Positions 1 to 7,712 of a stretch of 51,406 nucleotides of DNA are shown piece by piece. Made by a program: the position numbers and the translations under genes. The stretch's first letter is position 1. Every line of letters starts with the position of its first letter. Below the pieces are notes generated by a model, which was not told the DNA's origin, ran no database searches, and was given only the letters and a program-made list of their open reading frames with translations. Source of the DNA: Duganella aquatilis (GTDB lineage: Bacteria; Pseudomonadota; Gammaproteobacteria; Burkholderiales; Burkholderiaceae_D); the NCBI RefSeq assembly GCF_009674565.1, contig NZ_WKJL01000034.1, positions 1-51,406 on the forward strand, given 5' to 3'.

Positions 1-81
1 CAGTTCTGCCAATCGCACACGAGCCCTGCCGTAGCGGCCGCTACGGCAGGGCTCGTGTGCGATTGGCAGAACTGACCCCGG
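1..81. repeat. Long perfect palindrome, copy 1
   Basis: Positions 1-74 form a perfect 74-base palindrome: each base of 1-37 pairs with its partner in 38-74, and the centre is CGGCCG. The following GACCCCGG continues a longer arm whose left partner lies outside the window. A second copy sits at 7621-7708. The element lies a few bases past the stop codon of msrQ, so transcripts of msrQ would end in a very stable hairpin. It resembles REP-like or MITE-like intergenic palindromes, but no transposase is near. A terminator or mRNA 3' stabiliser role is an inference. Confidence 0.85.
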
Positions 82-82
82 T

Positions 83-676
83 TTATTTGCGCGCAGCCCA
101 ATAGATGCGCATCAACAGCAGGATGCCGAGGATGCTGCCGAAGATGATAGGCTGGGTGAAGTTGTGCTTGCCCGCTTTCATCCACCAGAAGTGCAGGATC
201 GCCAGCGGGGCGATCACGTAGATCAGCCGGTGCAGCCATTGCCAGCGCTTGCCGCCCAGGCGCTTGATCATGCCGTTGGTGCTGGTCAGCGCCAGCGGTA
301 TCAGCAGCACGAAGGCGATGAAACCGACCGTGATGAACGGCCGCTTCAGCACGTCCTTCCACATCTCGGCCAGGTCGAAGAAATGGTCGAACCACAGGAA
401 GGTCATGAAGTGAAGCAAGCCGTAGAAGAATACGTACAGCCCCAGCATGCGGCGCAGCTTGACCAGCCAGTTCCACTTGCTCAGGCGCCGCAGCGGCGTC
501 ACCGCCAGCGTGAAGCACAGGAAGTACAAGGTCCAGTCGCCGGTGCCGCGCGTGATAAATTCGAGCGGATCGACCAGCTGCCCGGTCGCCGTCAGGTACA
601 CCATGCGCAGCAAGGGCAGCAGCGCCAGCACGAAGATGACGCCCTTGATCCAGCTGATTTGTTTCGTCGTCGGCAT
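83..676 (-). CDS. msrQ: MsrQ, haem-binding membrane subunit of the MsrPQ methionine sulfoxide reductase
   Basis: A 197-residue polytopic membrane protein of the YedZ/MsrQ family. It is expected to carry b-type haem in the inner membrane and pass electrons to the periplasmic catalytic partner MsrP, which repairs methionine sulfoxide in envelope proteins. Visible features are several hydrophobic helices, histidines within helices (LYVFFYGLLHFMTFLWFDHF and WLHRLIYVIAPLAILHFWW) and the typical family length of about 200. The ATG overlaps the msrP stop by one base (TGATG), so the two are translationally coupled in the order msrP-msrQ. A long palindrome follows the stop. The assignment is firm because of both sequence and pairing. 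Confidence 0.93.
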   Translation of the reverse strand: MPTTKQISWIKGVIFVLALLPLLRMVYLTATGQLVDPLEFITRGTGDWTLYFLCFTLAVTPLRRLSKWNWLVKLRRMLGLYVFFYGLLHFMTFLWFDHFFDLAEMWKDVLKRPFITVGFIAFVLLIPLALTSTNGMIKRLGGKRWQWLHRLIYVIAPLAILHFWWMKAGKHNFTQPIIFGSILGILLLMRIYWAARK

Positions 677-1653
677 CAGTAGAATTTTTTCAGGTCCATG
701 CCCGCGTACAACGGGGCCACATCGTTATAGCCGTTGAACATCAGGGTCTTGCGCTTGCGCGACAGGAAGCCGTCCTCGCCGATGCGGCGCTCGGACGCCT
801 GCGACCAGCGCGGATGGTCGACGTCCGGATTCACGTTCGAATAAAAACCGTACTCGTTCGACGCCGACAGGTTCCACGAGGTGCGCGGCTGCTCCTTGAC
901 GAAGCGGATCTTGACGATCGACTTGGCCGACTTGAAGCCGTACTTCCACGGCAGCACCATGCGCACCGGCGCGCCATTCTGGTTCGGCAGCACTTCGCCA
1001 TACATGCCGAAGGTCAGCAGCGCCAGCGGGTGGTTGGCTTCGTCAATGCGCAGGCCTTCGGTGTACGGCCATTGCAGCACGCGGCTGCCGACGCCCGGCA
1101 TCTGCTTCTTGTCGGCCAACGTTACGAATTCTACATACTTGGCGTTGCCAGTAGGCTCTACCTTTTTGATGATCTCCGAAAAGGAATAGCCGATCCACGG
1201 GATCACCATCGACCAGCCTTCGACGCAGCGCAGGCGGTAGACGCGCTCTTCCATCGGCGCCAGCTTGAGCAGCGCGTCCAGGTCCAGGGTCATCGGCTTC
1301 TTGACTTCGCCCTCGATGGCGATCGACCACGGACGCGTCTTCAGCGTGCCGGCGTACATGGCCGGCTCGCTCTTGTCGGTGCCGAATTCGTAGTAGTTGT
1401 TGTAGGTGGTGGCGTCTTTGTAGGGCGTCTGCTTGTCCAGCGCCGAATAGGCCGGATTGAGCCTGGCGGGCAGCTTGGCGCCCGTGCCCTGCGCGAAGGC
1501 TTCGCGCTGCGCCATCTCCAGCAGCGCCGCGCCGCCCACCGCGCCCATGGCGATCTGCTTCATGAAGCTGCGGCGCGATTCGTACACTTCGCGCGGCGTG
1601 ATTTCAGAGGAAAACGGCAGCTCTATGCCATTGGGGGGACGTTTGATCAACAT
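676..1653 (-). CDS. msrP: MsrP, periplasmic molybdopterin methionine sulfoxide reductase
   Basis: A protein of 325 residues from the chosen start, of the YedY/MsrP sulfite-oxidase-fold family. It reduces protein-bound methionine sulfoxide in the periplasm using a molybdenum cofactor. A twin-arginine signal is visible (ESRRSFMKQ, then a hydrophobic stretch ending AFAQG). The region YRLRCVEGWSMVIPW holds the conserved cysteine expected to ligate molybdenum. The longer frame begins with TTG at 1683; I prefer the ATG at 1653 because GGAG stands five bases before it and the N-terminus MLIKRPPNGIEL is the usual family start. A small hairpin (1673-1689) separates it from ccsB. Its electron donor is MsrQ, encoded immediately downstream. 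Confidence 0.93.
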   Translation of the reverse strand: MLIKRPPNGIELPFSSEITPREVYESRRSFMKQIAMGAVGGAALLEMAQREAFAQGTGAKLPARLNPAYSALDKQTPYKDATTYNNYYEFGTDKSEPAMYAGTLKTRPWSIAIEGEVKKPMTLDLDALLKLAPMEERVYRLRCVEGWSMVIPWIGYSFSEIIKKVEPTGNAKYVEFVTLADKKQMPGVGSRVLQWPYTEGLRIDEANHPLALLTFGMYGEVLPNQNGAPVRMVLPWKYGFKSAKSIVKIRFVKEQPRTSWNLSASNEYGFYSNVNPDVDHPRWSQASERRIGEDGFLSRKRKTLMFNGYNDVAPLYAGMDLKKFY

Positions 1654-1722
1654 GTCGGCTCCAGAAGAAACGGTAAGGCTCAACCTTACACGAATCTCCC
1701 GGAACGAATATTAAACTTCCGT

Positions 1723-2877
1723 TTACAACTTGCCGTAGGAGTGCAGGCCGGACAGGAACATGTTGACGCCCAGGAAAGCAAAGGTCGTCACCAGCAGGCC
1801 CACCAGCGCCCACCAGGCCGCCGGACGGCCGCGCAGGCCCGTCATCAGGCGCATGTGCAGCCAGGCCGCATAGTTGAGCCAGACGATCAGGGCCCAGGTC
1901 TCTTTCGGGTCCCACGACCAGTAACCGCCCCACGCCTCGGCCGCCCACAGCGCGCCCAGGATGGTGGCGATGGTGAAGAAGGCGAAGCCGGCCGAGATGG
2001 CCTTGTACATGACGTCGTCCAGCACTTCTTCCGACGGCAGGCGGTCCTTCAGGTAGCCCGAGGTCTTCAGCAGGTAGGCCGCGGCGACCATGGCCGCCAG
2101 CGCGAAGTTGCCGTAACCGATGAAGTTGGCCGGCACGTGGATCTTCATCCACCAGCTTTGCAGCGCCGGCAGCAGCGGCTGGATGTCGGCGGCGTTGCGC
2201 GAGGTGGTGTACCACATCAGGAAGCCGATGGCGGCGGTGACCACCAGCAGCACGAACGGGCCCATCTGGCGGGTGGCGTAGCGCTGCTCGAAGTACAGGT
2301 AGAACATCGCGGTGATCAGCGAGAACAGGATGAACACTTCGTACAGGTTGGACACCGGAATGTGGCCGACGTCCGCGCCGATCAGGTAGGACTCGTACCA
2401 GCGCACCATCATCGCGGTCCAGCCCAGCACCACGGCGGCCCAGCACAGCTTGGAGCCGATGCTGGACGCGGCGGCCGAGCGGCCGGCGAAGCCGATCCAG
2501 TAGAACACGGTGGAAATGGTGAACATCACGCTCATCCACAACACCGCCGACTGGCTCGACAGCATCATGCGCAGCCAGAATTTCTTGGTGCCGTTATCCA
2601 GGTCGCCGGCGTACATCGAGATCGCCCACAGCGACAGCAGCGCGATCAGCGGCATCAGCCAGCGCACCGGCTTCCAGTGCCAGCCCAGCGCGGCGAACAC
2701 CGGCACCGCCGCCGCCAGAATCACCTGCTCGTAGTAGTTCATGAAGGCGCCGTAGCGGCTCAGGCCGAACACGGCGCCGACCAGCAGCGCCAGCGCAAAC
2801 AGCCAGTCGGCCAGGTTCAGCCGCTTGAAGTAGCCTGGCGCCTGGGAATAAGTTTGCTGGGATTGGGTGATGTCCAT
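1723..2877 (-). CDS. ccsB: CcsB/CcsA-type cytochrome c biogenesis protein (haem handling)
   Basis: 384 residues with many membrane helices. The tryptophan-rich haem-handling motif WGGYWSWDPKETWALIVW near residues 305-322 marks the CcmC/CcmF/CcsA family. In system II cytochrome c maturation this protein with ResB exports haem and ligates it to apocytochromes. The gene follows resB by 12 bases and has a clear AGGAGAG ribosome site, so the pair is an operon. Names vary in this family (CcsA or CcsB); the product is the integral membrane partner of ResB. Its neighbours, cytochrome c4 and ResB, support the role. Confidence 0.93.
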   Translation of the reverse strand: MDITQSQQTYSQAPGYFKRLNLADWLFALALLVGAVFGLSRYGAFMNYYEQVILAAAVPVFAALGWHWKPVRWLMPLIALLSLWAISMYAGDLDNGTKKFWLRMMLSSQSAVLWMSVMFTISTVFYWIGFAGRSAAASSIGSKLCWAAVVLGWTAMMVRWYESYLIGADVGHIPVSNLYEVFILFSLITAMFYLYFEQRYATRQMGPFVLLVVTAAIGFLMWYTTSRNAADIQPLLPALQSWWMKIHVPANFIGYGNFALAAMVAAAYLLKTSGYLKDRLPSEEVLDDVMYKAISAGFAFFTIATILGALWAAEAWGGYWSWDPKETWALIVWLNYAAWLHMRLMTGLRGRPAAWWALVGLLVTTFAFLGVNMFLSGLHSYGKL

Positions 2878-2889
2878 TTTCTCTCCTGC

Positions 2890-4983
2890 TTACGCTGCCG
2901 ACTGTGGCAGTTTTTCTTTCAGTATTTCAAATTCACGCTCGAAGTCCAGCGTTTTGCGCTGGGTGCTCATGGCCATCAGCGCTTCGGCGCCGGCGGCATC
3001 GTCCTTGATCCAGATCCACAGGCGGCGCTCGCGGATGTAGAACATGGCAAACACGCCCAGCACCAGGAACAGGCAGCCGAGGTAGACCACGTTCTTGCCC
3101 GGCGAGCGGGTCACCTGGAACACCGAAGCCTTGATCTCGGTAAAGTCGTCCAGCTGCAGGTAGACCGGGCCGCCGTAGAAGAAGGCGTCCGACAGCGCGT
3201 TGGTGGCCAACTGCAGGAAGCGCGCGTGGTTCTCGTCCTCGCTGACCGGGGCCAGGCCCTCCTTGACGCGCGCCACCTGCCACAAGTCCCACAGGCTGCC
3301 GTTCAGAATCTTCATGAAGACATCGGCGGCTTTTTCCTGCTCGCCCGGCGGAATCTTTTCCAGGAATTGCGAGATGGCCATGAAGCCGCCCGACTTGTCG
3401 CTGCCGGCGAAGATGCCCAGGCTCTTGTCGGCCGAGGCCTGCAGCTGCGCGCGCAGGGCGTCGCCGGTGGCCGAATTCGGCGTGGCGCGTTCGGCATAGC
3501 GCTGGGCGGCGGCGCTGCGCAGCGCCGGATCGTGCAGCGCGGCGCGCAGGCGCATCCATTCCTTGACGCTGTGGCCATCGTCGGCCGGAATGCGCAGGTA
3601 GCTGAAGTTGTCCGACGGATTGGCGCGCACGCCGGCCAGGAACACGGTGGCGCCGTCGACGGTGACCGGCTGCATGTAATTCTGGTATTCGCGCGCCTGG
3701 CCGGTCTTGTCGCGCAGCTTGTAGCTGACGCTCGGACCGACGTTCTTCAGGTTCTTGTTGCTGGCGTTCTTGCCGGCCGAGCCGGTGTGCTTGTCCAGGC
3801 TTTGCGCCAGTTCTTCCTCCAGGCTCTTGCCCTTGGCGACGGCGCGCGGATCGTCGGTCGGGCCGACGTTCTCGACGTTGAACGGACGGAAGCCGGTCCA
3901 CTCGACCGTATAGGCGTCGTTCAGCGGCGTGGTGCCGCCCACTTCGCCGGCGATCTCGAACGGCTTGGCGTCGCCGCCGCTCATCGGGAAGCCGCTCAAC
4001 TTGAGCTTGCTGCCGCCGTCTTCAAAGCTGGACTGGTAGATCGCCACGCCGTTGAAGATCAGCGGATGGTTGACCTCGATGGTGCCCTTGACCGTTTCGC
4101 CGGTCTGGTTGTCGCGCACTTCGACGTCGCTGGCAAACAGCTTGGGCATGCCGGTGCTGTAGAAATCGATGGTGAATTTCTTCAGGTTGATGGTGAACGG
4201 CAGTTCCTGGATCAGCACGCCGTCCGGACGGGCCAGGATGGCGGTGCTGCTGTTCTGCCCTTCCGGAATCATGGTGTTGCCGCGGAAGGTGGGATTGCCG
4301 GTGCTGAGGCGGTGCTGCGGCGGCACTTGCGAGATCAGGCCGCTGCCGGTGAACGGCGTCTTGCCGAGGAACCATTCCTGCAGGCGGATCGGCACGTCCG
4401 AATCCATCACCGCGCCCAGGCAGATGATGACGATGGCCGAGTGGGCGAAGATGTAGCCGAACTTGTTGGCCGCGCCCTGCTTGGCGGCGACCAGCGTGCC
4501 GTGCTCCTTTTCCACGAACTTGACCTGGTAGCCGGCGTCCTTCAGGCGCGCCGCGCTCTGCTGCGCCAGCGCGGCGCGCGGCAGCGGCGAGCGCCATTGC
4601 ATCTTGTGGTGGAAGTTCAGCAGCGACTGCTCGCGCACGTTCTCGCGCCAGCTGCGCATGTCCTTCAGCATCTTCGGACCGTTGCGCACGATGCACAGCG
4701 TGGTCGAGGTGACCAGCGCCGTCATCAGCAGCAGGAACCACCAGGTCGAGTACACGTTGTACAGGCCGATTTTGCGGAAGATCTCGTACCAGAACGGACC
4801 GAACTGGTTGATGTAATTGGCCGACGGTTCGCCCTGCTTCATCACGGTGCCGATGATGGCGGCGATCGCGATCATCGCCAGCAGGGCGATGGCGAAACGC
4901 ATGGACGAAATCAGTTCGACGATTTCGCCGACGACGGGGCGGCGGGTTTTCAGCTGGATGCCGGTGGTGCTTGGGCTACTCAT
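2890..4983 (-). CDS. resB: ResB, cytochrome c biogenesis protein (system II)
   Basis: A 697-residue ResB/Ccs1 family protein. It acts at the outer face of the inner membrane, holding apocytochrome c and cooperating with CcsB in haem ligation. Visible parts: N-terminal helices near residues 28-45 (MRFAIALLAMIAIAAIIG) and 80-95, a third near 180-195, a large periplasmic domain, and a last helix near 625-645 (VVYLGCLFLVLGVFAMFYI) followed by RERRLW. The periplasmic domain is long, as is usual in beta-proteobacteria. The gene is the first of the resB-ccsB pair. It starts 56 bases after the cytochrome c4 terminator hairpin, so it probably has its own promoter or is reached by read-through. Confidence 0.93.
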   Translation of the reverse strand: MSSPSTTGIQLKTRRPVVGEIVELISSMRFAIALLAMIAIAAIIGTVMKQGEPSANYINQFGPFWYEIFRKIGLYNVYSTWWFLLLMTALVTSTTLCIVRNGPKMLKDMRSWRENVREQSLLNFHHKMQWRSPLPRAALAQQSAARLKDAGYQVKFVEKEHGTLVAAKQGAANKFGYIFAHSAIVIICLGAVMDSDVPIRLQEWFLGKTPFTGSGLISQVPPQHRLSTGNPTFRGNTMIPEGQNSSTAILARPDGVLIQELPFTINLKKFTIDFYSTGMPKLFASDVEVRDNQTGETVKGTIEVNHPLIFNGVAIYQSSFEDGGSKLKLSGFPMSGGDAKPFEIAGEVGGTTPLNDAYTVEWTGFRPFNVENVGPTDDPRAVAKGKSLEEELAQSLDKHTGSAGKNASNKNLKNVGPSVSYKLRDKTGQAREYQNYMQPVTVDGATVFLAGVRANPSDNFSYLRIPADDGHSVKEWMRLRAALHDPALRSAAAQRYAERATPNSATGDALRAQLQASADKSLGIFAGSDKSGGFMAISQFLEKIPPGEQEKAADVFMKILNGSLWDLWQVARVKEGLAPVSEDENHARFLQLATNALSDAFFYGGPVYLQLDDFTEIKASVFQVTRSPGKNVVYLGCLFLVLGVFAMFYIRERRLWIWIKDDAAGAEALMAMSTQRKTLDFEREFEILKEKLPQSAA

Positions 4984-5032
4984 GCGTGTTCAGATTCTTT
5001 AATAAAAGTTGCTGGCAGGCCGCAGCATAACA

Positions 5033-5065
5033 AGAAAAAGGGCGGCATGCTCACGCTGCCGCCCT
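5033..5065 (-). terminator. Intrinsic terminator after cytochrome c4
   Basis: On the minus strand AGGGCGGCA pairs with TGCCGCCCT around a nine-base loop and is followed by a run of T. It lies 46 bases past the cytochrome c4 stop and 49 bases before resB. A second small hairpin (TCCGCATG / CATGCGGA) lies at 5088-5108 between the stop codon and this terminator. Confidence 0.8.
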
Positions 5066-5111
5066 CTTCTTTTGGGTCAGTCCGCATGCGGATCATGCGG
5101 ATTCGTCAACT

Positions 5112-5759
5112 TTATTTCAGCCCTGCTATGTAATCGGCAACGGCTTTCATCTCTTCGTCCGACATGCGCTTGGCGATCGGCGCCATCTCGGCGCTCTTGC
5201 GGGTGCCGGCCTTGAACAGGCCCAGCTCCGCGACCGTGTAGTCCTGGTGCTGGCCGGCGACGCGTGGATACTGCACCGGAATGCCGGCGCCGGTGGCGCC
5301 GTGACAGCTGGCACAGGCCGGCACGCTCTTCTCGGCGATGCCGCCACGGTAGATTTTCTTGCCCAGTTCAACCGTGTCCTTGTTCTTGGCGGCGCCCGGA
5401 TTCGGCTTCTGGGTCACCAGCCAGGCCGCGATATTGTGCTTTTCCTCGTCGGTCAGCATTTTCGCGTAAGTCGTCATGACCGGTTGATTCCGGTCGGCCG
5501 TCGTAAAGTTCACCAGTTGCTTGTACAAATACGCTTCGTGCTGGCCGGCCAGCTTGGGATTGACGGTGATGGTGGAGTTGCCGCCGGCGCCGTGGCACGA
5601 CACGCAGGCCGGCAAGCCACGGGCGGCGTCACCGTCGGTGAACAGGCTGGCGCCCTTGGCAGGATCGATTTTGGGAGCGGCGGAAGCCGTGGCCGAAACG
5701 GCCAGCAAGGCAACAAGCAGGGATTTTACAATCGGTGAAAACATGTTCACACTATTCAT
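5112..5759 (-). CDS. Cytochrome c4, dihaem periplasmic electron carrier
   Basis: 215 residues with a signal peptide (about residues 6-27, ending ASA) and two haem-binding motifs, CVSCH near residue 52 and CASCH near residue 148. They sit in two similar halves of about 90 residues, the layout of cytochrome c4. It passes electrons from the bc1 complex to terminal oxidases. The second half ends DEEMKAVADYIAGLK, typical of class I cytochromes. An AGGGTG ribosome site precedes the ATG at 5759; an in-frame ATG five codons later is also possible. Placement beside resB-ccsB fits, since its haems are attached by that system. It is divergent from engB. Confidence 0.93.
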   Translation of the reverse strand: MNSVNMFSPIVKSLLVALLAVSATASAAPKIDPAKGASLFTDGDAARGLPACVSCHGAGGNSTITVNPKLAGQHEAYLYKQLVNFTTADRNQPVMTTYAKMLTDEEKHNIAAWLVTQKPNPGAAKNKDTVELGKKIYRGGIAEKSVPACASCHGATGAGIPVQYPRVAGQHQDYTVAELGLFKAGTRKSAEMAPIAKRMSDEEMKAVADYIAGLK

Positions 5760-5850
5760 TCAAGCACCCTTAGAGGAGTCTAAAAAGTTGTCGAACCTGA
5801 AGTGCCCACCGATGCACTGGAACGTGCCATGGAGCACTTGGTAACCACTC

Positions 5851-5860
5851 ATTGTACAAT
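5851..5860. promoter_or_regulatory. Symmetric -10-like element between divergent genes
   Basis: ATTGTACAAT is a perfect 10-base palindrome containing TACAAT on both strands, between divergent cytochrome c4 and engB. Symmetric -10 elements can fire in both directions. I see no convincing -35 at the right distance on either strand (TTGGTA at 5838 is only 11 bases away), so this is tentative. Confidence 0.3.
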
Positions 5861-5909
5861 AGCTTAAAAAATTCCCTGCTTTAACCTGTTGCTTTTTCCC
5901 CAATCCCCA

Positions 5910-6617
5910 ATGTCCAAACTCTGGCAAGCCCGCTTCTTTACGACCGTTAACCAATTACGCGACCTCCCCGACACCCAGGTGCCGGAGATCGCTTTTGCGG
6001 GTCGCTCCAATGCCGGTAAATCGACCGCCATCAACATTTTGTGCAATCAGAAAGGCCTGGCCTTCGCCTCCAAGACGCCGGGACGTACCCAGCACATCAA
6101 CTATTTCTCCATCGGCGGCGCCCACGTGGCGCAGCACCGCAAGGATCCGACCATTGTCGAGGAGATCGAAGCGCTGCTGGTCGACTTGCCGGGCTACGGC
6201 TACGCGGAGGTGTCGGGATCGGCCAAGCTGCACTGGCAGCGCCTGCTGGGCGACTACGTGCAGCGCCGCGACCAGCTGGCCGCGCTGATCCTGATCATGG
6301 ATTCGCGCCGTCCGTTCACCGAGCTGGACGTGCAGATGCTGGAGTGGTTTGCCCCCACCGGCAAGCCTATTCATTGCATTTTGACGAAAGTTGATAAACT
6401 GAACCGTAACGACTCGATCAACGTGCTGCGCCAGGCCAAGGCCAAGCTCGACAGCTACGTCGATGAAGACGGCGAAGGCTTCCCCTTCACCGTCCAGTTG
6501 TTCTCGGCGCAGAACCGTATCGGCATCGACGAAGCCAACGACAAGATCCTGGCGTTGGCCGGGCTGACGGAAGACGCGGAACCCATCTCAGATTCAGGAA
6601 GCGATAGCAATGAGTAA
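5910..6617 (+). CDS. engB: EngB/YsxC/YihA ribosome-biogenesis GTPase
   Basis: 235 residues. TRAFAC-class GTPase needed for assembly of the large ribosomal subunit. G1 is GRSNAGKST (near residue 30), G3 is DLPGYG, G4 is TKVDK and G5 is SAQNRIG, with the family signature FASKTPGRTQHINYF between. It has an extra stretch (VAQHRKDPTIVEEIEALL) before G3, making it longer than the roughly 200-residue typical form. The frame opens at a TTG at 5889, but the ATG at 5910 gives the usual N-terminus MSKLWQARFF. No Shine-Dalgarno sequence is visible before it (upstream is T/C-rich), which is odd. Its last eight bases overlap the start of hemB. Confidence 0.95.
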   Translation: MSKLWQARFFTTVNQLRDLPDTQVPEIAFAGRSNAGKSTAINILCNQKGLAFASKTPGRTQHINYFSIGGAHVAQHRKDPTIVEEIEALLVDLPGYGYAEVSGSAKLHWQRLLGDYVQRRDQLAALILIMDSRRPFTELDVQMLEWFAPTGKPIHCILTKVDKLNRNDSINVLRQAKAKLDSYVDEDGEGFPFTVQLFSAQNRIGIDEANDKILALAGLTEDAEPISDSGSDSNE

Positions 6618-7617
6618 AGCTGCAGCCCAATTTCCCGCGATCCGCATGCGCCGCATGCGCCGCGATCCCTTCTCGCGCGCGCTGATGCGCGAAAACCTGG
6701 TCACCCCGGCCGACCTGATCTACCCGGTGTTCATCCTCGAAGGCACGCACCAGCGCGAGCCGGTGGCGTCGATGCCGGGCGTCGAGCGCGTCTCGGTCGA
6801 TCTGCTGCTGAAGGTGGCGGAAGAATGCGTAGCGCTGGGGATTCCGGTGCTGGCACTGTTCCCGGTGATCGACGCATCGAAGAAAACCGAAGACGGCGTC
6901 GAGGCCACCAATCCGGACGGCCTGGTGCCGCGCGCGGTGCGGGCGCTGAAGCAGGCCTTCCCCGAGCTGGGCATCCTGACCGACGTCGCGCTCGATCCCT
7001 ACACCAGCCACGGCCAGGACGGCCTGATCGACGACAACGGTTACGTCATCAACGACATCACCACCGACATGCTGATCCGCCAGGCGCTGTGCCATGCGGA
7101 CGCGGGCGTGGACGTGGTGGCGCCGTCGGACATGATGGATGGCCGCATCGGCGCGATCCGCGAGGCGCTGGAGGCCGCTGGCCACATCCACACGCGCATC
7201 ATGGCGTATTCGGCCAAGTACGCGTCGGCGTTCTACGGCCCGTTCCGCGACGCGGTGGGCTCGGCCGCCAACCTCGGCAAGGGCGACAAGAACCAGTACC
7301 AGATGGACCCGGCCAACAGCGACGAAGCCCTGCGCGAAGTGGGCCTGGACCTGGCCGAAGGCGCCGACATGGTGATGGTCAAGCCGGGCATGCCTTACCT
7401 GGACATCGTGCGCCGCGTGAAGGAAGAGTTCAAGGTGCCGACCTTCGCCTACCAGGTCAGCGGTGAATACGCGATGCTGAAAGCCGCCGCGCAAAACGGC
7501 TGGCTGGATCACGACAAGGTGATGATGGAATCGATCCTGGCCTTCAAACGGGCCGGCGCCGACGGCGTGCTGACCTACTTCGCGCTGGACGTGGCGCGCA
7601 AGCTCAACGCCAAATAA
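6610..7617 (+). CDS. hemB: HemB, delta-aminolevulinic acid dehydratase (porphobilinogen synthase)
   Basis: 335 residues. It condenses two 5-aminolevulinate molecules to porphobilinogen in the cytosol, the second common step of tetrapyrrole synthesis. Schiff-base lysines are seen in AKYASAFYGPFR (near residue 198) and MVMVKPGMPYLD (near residue 256). The metal loop reads DVALDPYTSHGQDG, with Asp/Ala where zinc-type enzymes have cysteines, so this is a zinc-independent, magnesium-type enzyme by family knowledge. The start ATG lies inside the last codons of engB (ATGAGTAA), giving tight coupling. Haem output fits the neighbouring cytochrome genes. A long palindrome begins four bases after the stop. 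Confidence 0.97.
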   Translation: MSKAAAQFPAIRMRRMRRDPFSRALMRENLVTPADLIYPVFILEGTHQREPVASMPGVERVSVDLLLKVAEECVALGIPVLALFPVIDASKKTEDGVEATNPDGLVPRAVRALKQAFPELGILTDVALDPYTSHGQDGLIDDNGYVINDITTDMLIRQALCHADAGVDVVAPSDMMDGRIGAIREALEAAGHIHTRIMAYSAKYASAFYGPFRDAVGSAANLGKGDKNQYQMDPANSDEALREVGLDLAEGADMVMVKPGMPYLDIVRRVKEEFKVPTFAYQVSGEYAMLKAAAQNGWLDHDKVMMESILAFKRAGADGVLTYFALDVARKLNAK

Positions 7618-7620
7618 AAA

Positions 7621-7708
7621 CCGGGGTCAGTTCTGCCAAACGGACACGAGCCCTACCGTAGCAAGCGCTACGGTAGGGCTCGTGTCCGTTTGGCAGAACT
7701 GACCCCGG
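7621..7708. repeat. Long palindrome, copy 2
   Basis: A 42-base-pair perfect stem (7621-7662 with 7667-7708) around a four-base loop AAGC. It belongs to the same family as 1-81. Over the shared 34-base outer arm the two copies differ at three positions, and each change is matched by the complementary change in the other arm. It fills the gap between convergent hemB and the zinc-ribbon gene and could stop transcription from both sides. No target duplication or transposase is visible. Confidence 0.9.
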
Positions 7709-7712
7709 AGTA

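Noticed and set aside
814..5133. A 1439-codon open frame on the plus strand opposite msrP, ccsB and resB
   Set aside because: It is antisense to well-supported genes, its product is a low-complexity Arg/His/Gln/Ala-rich chain, and such frames arise from G/C-ending codons in GC-rich genes.
1..7708. Composite transposon bounded by the two palindromes
   Set aside because: The enclosed genes are core functions (msrPQ, ccsB-resB, hemB, engB) in a plausible chromosomal setting and there is no transposase, so a mobile unit is not supported.
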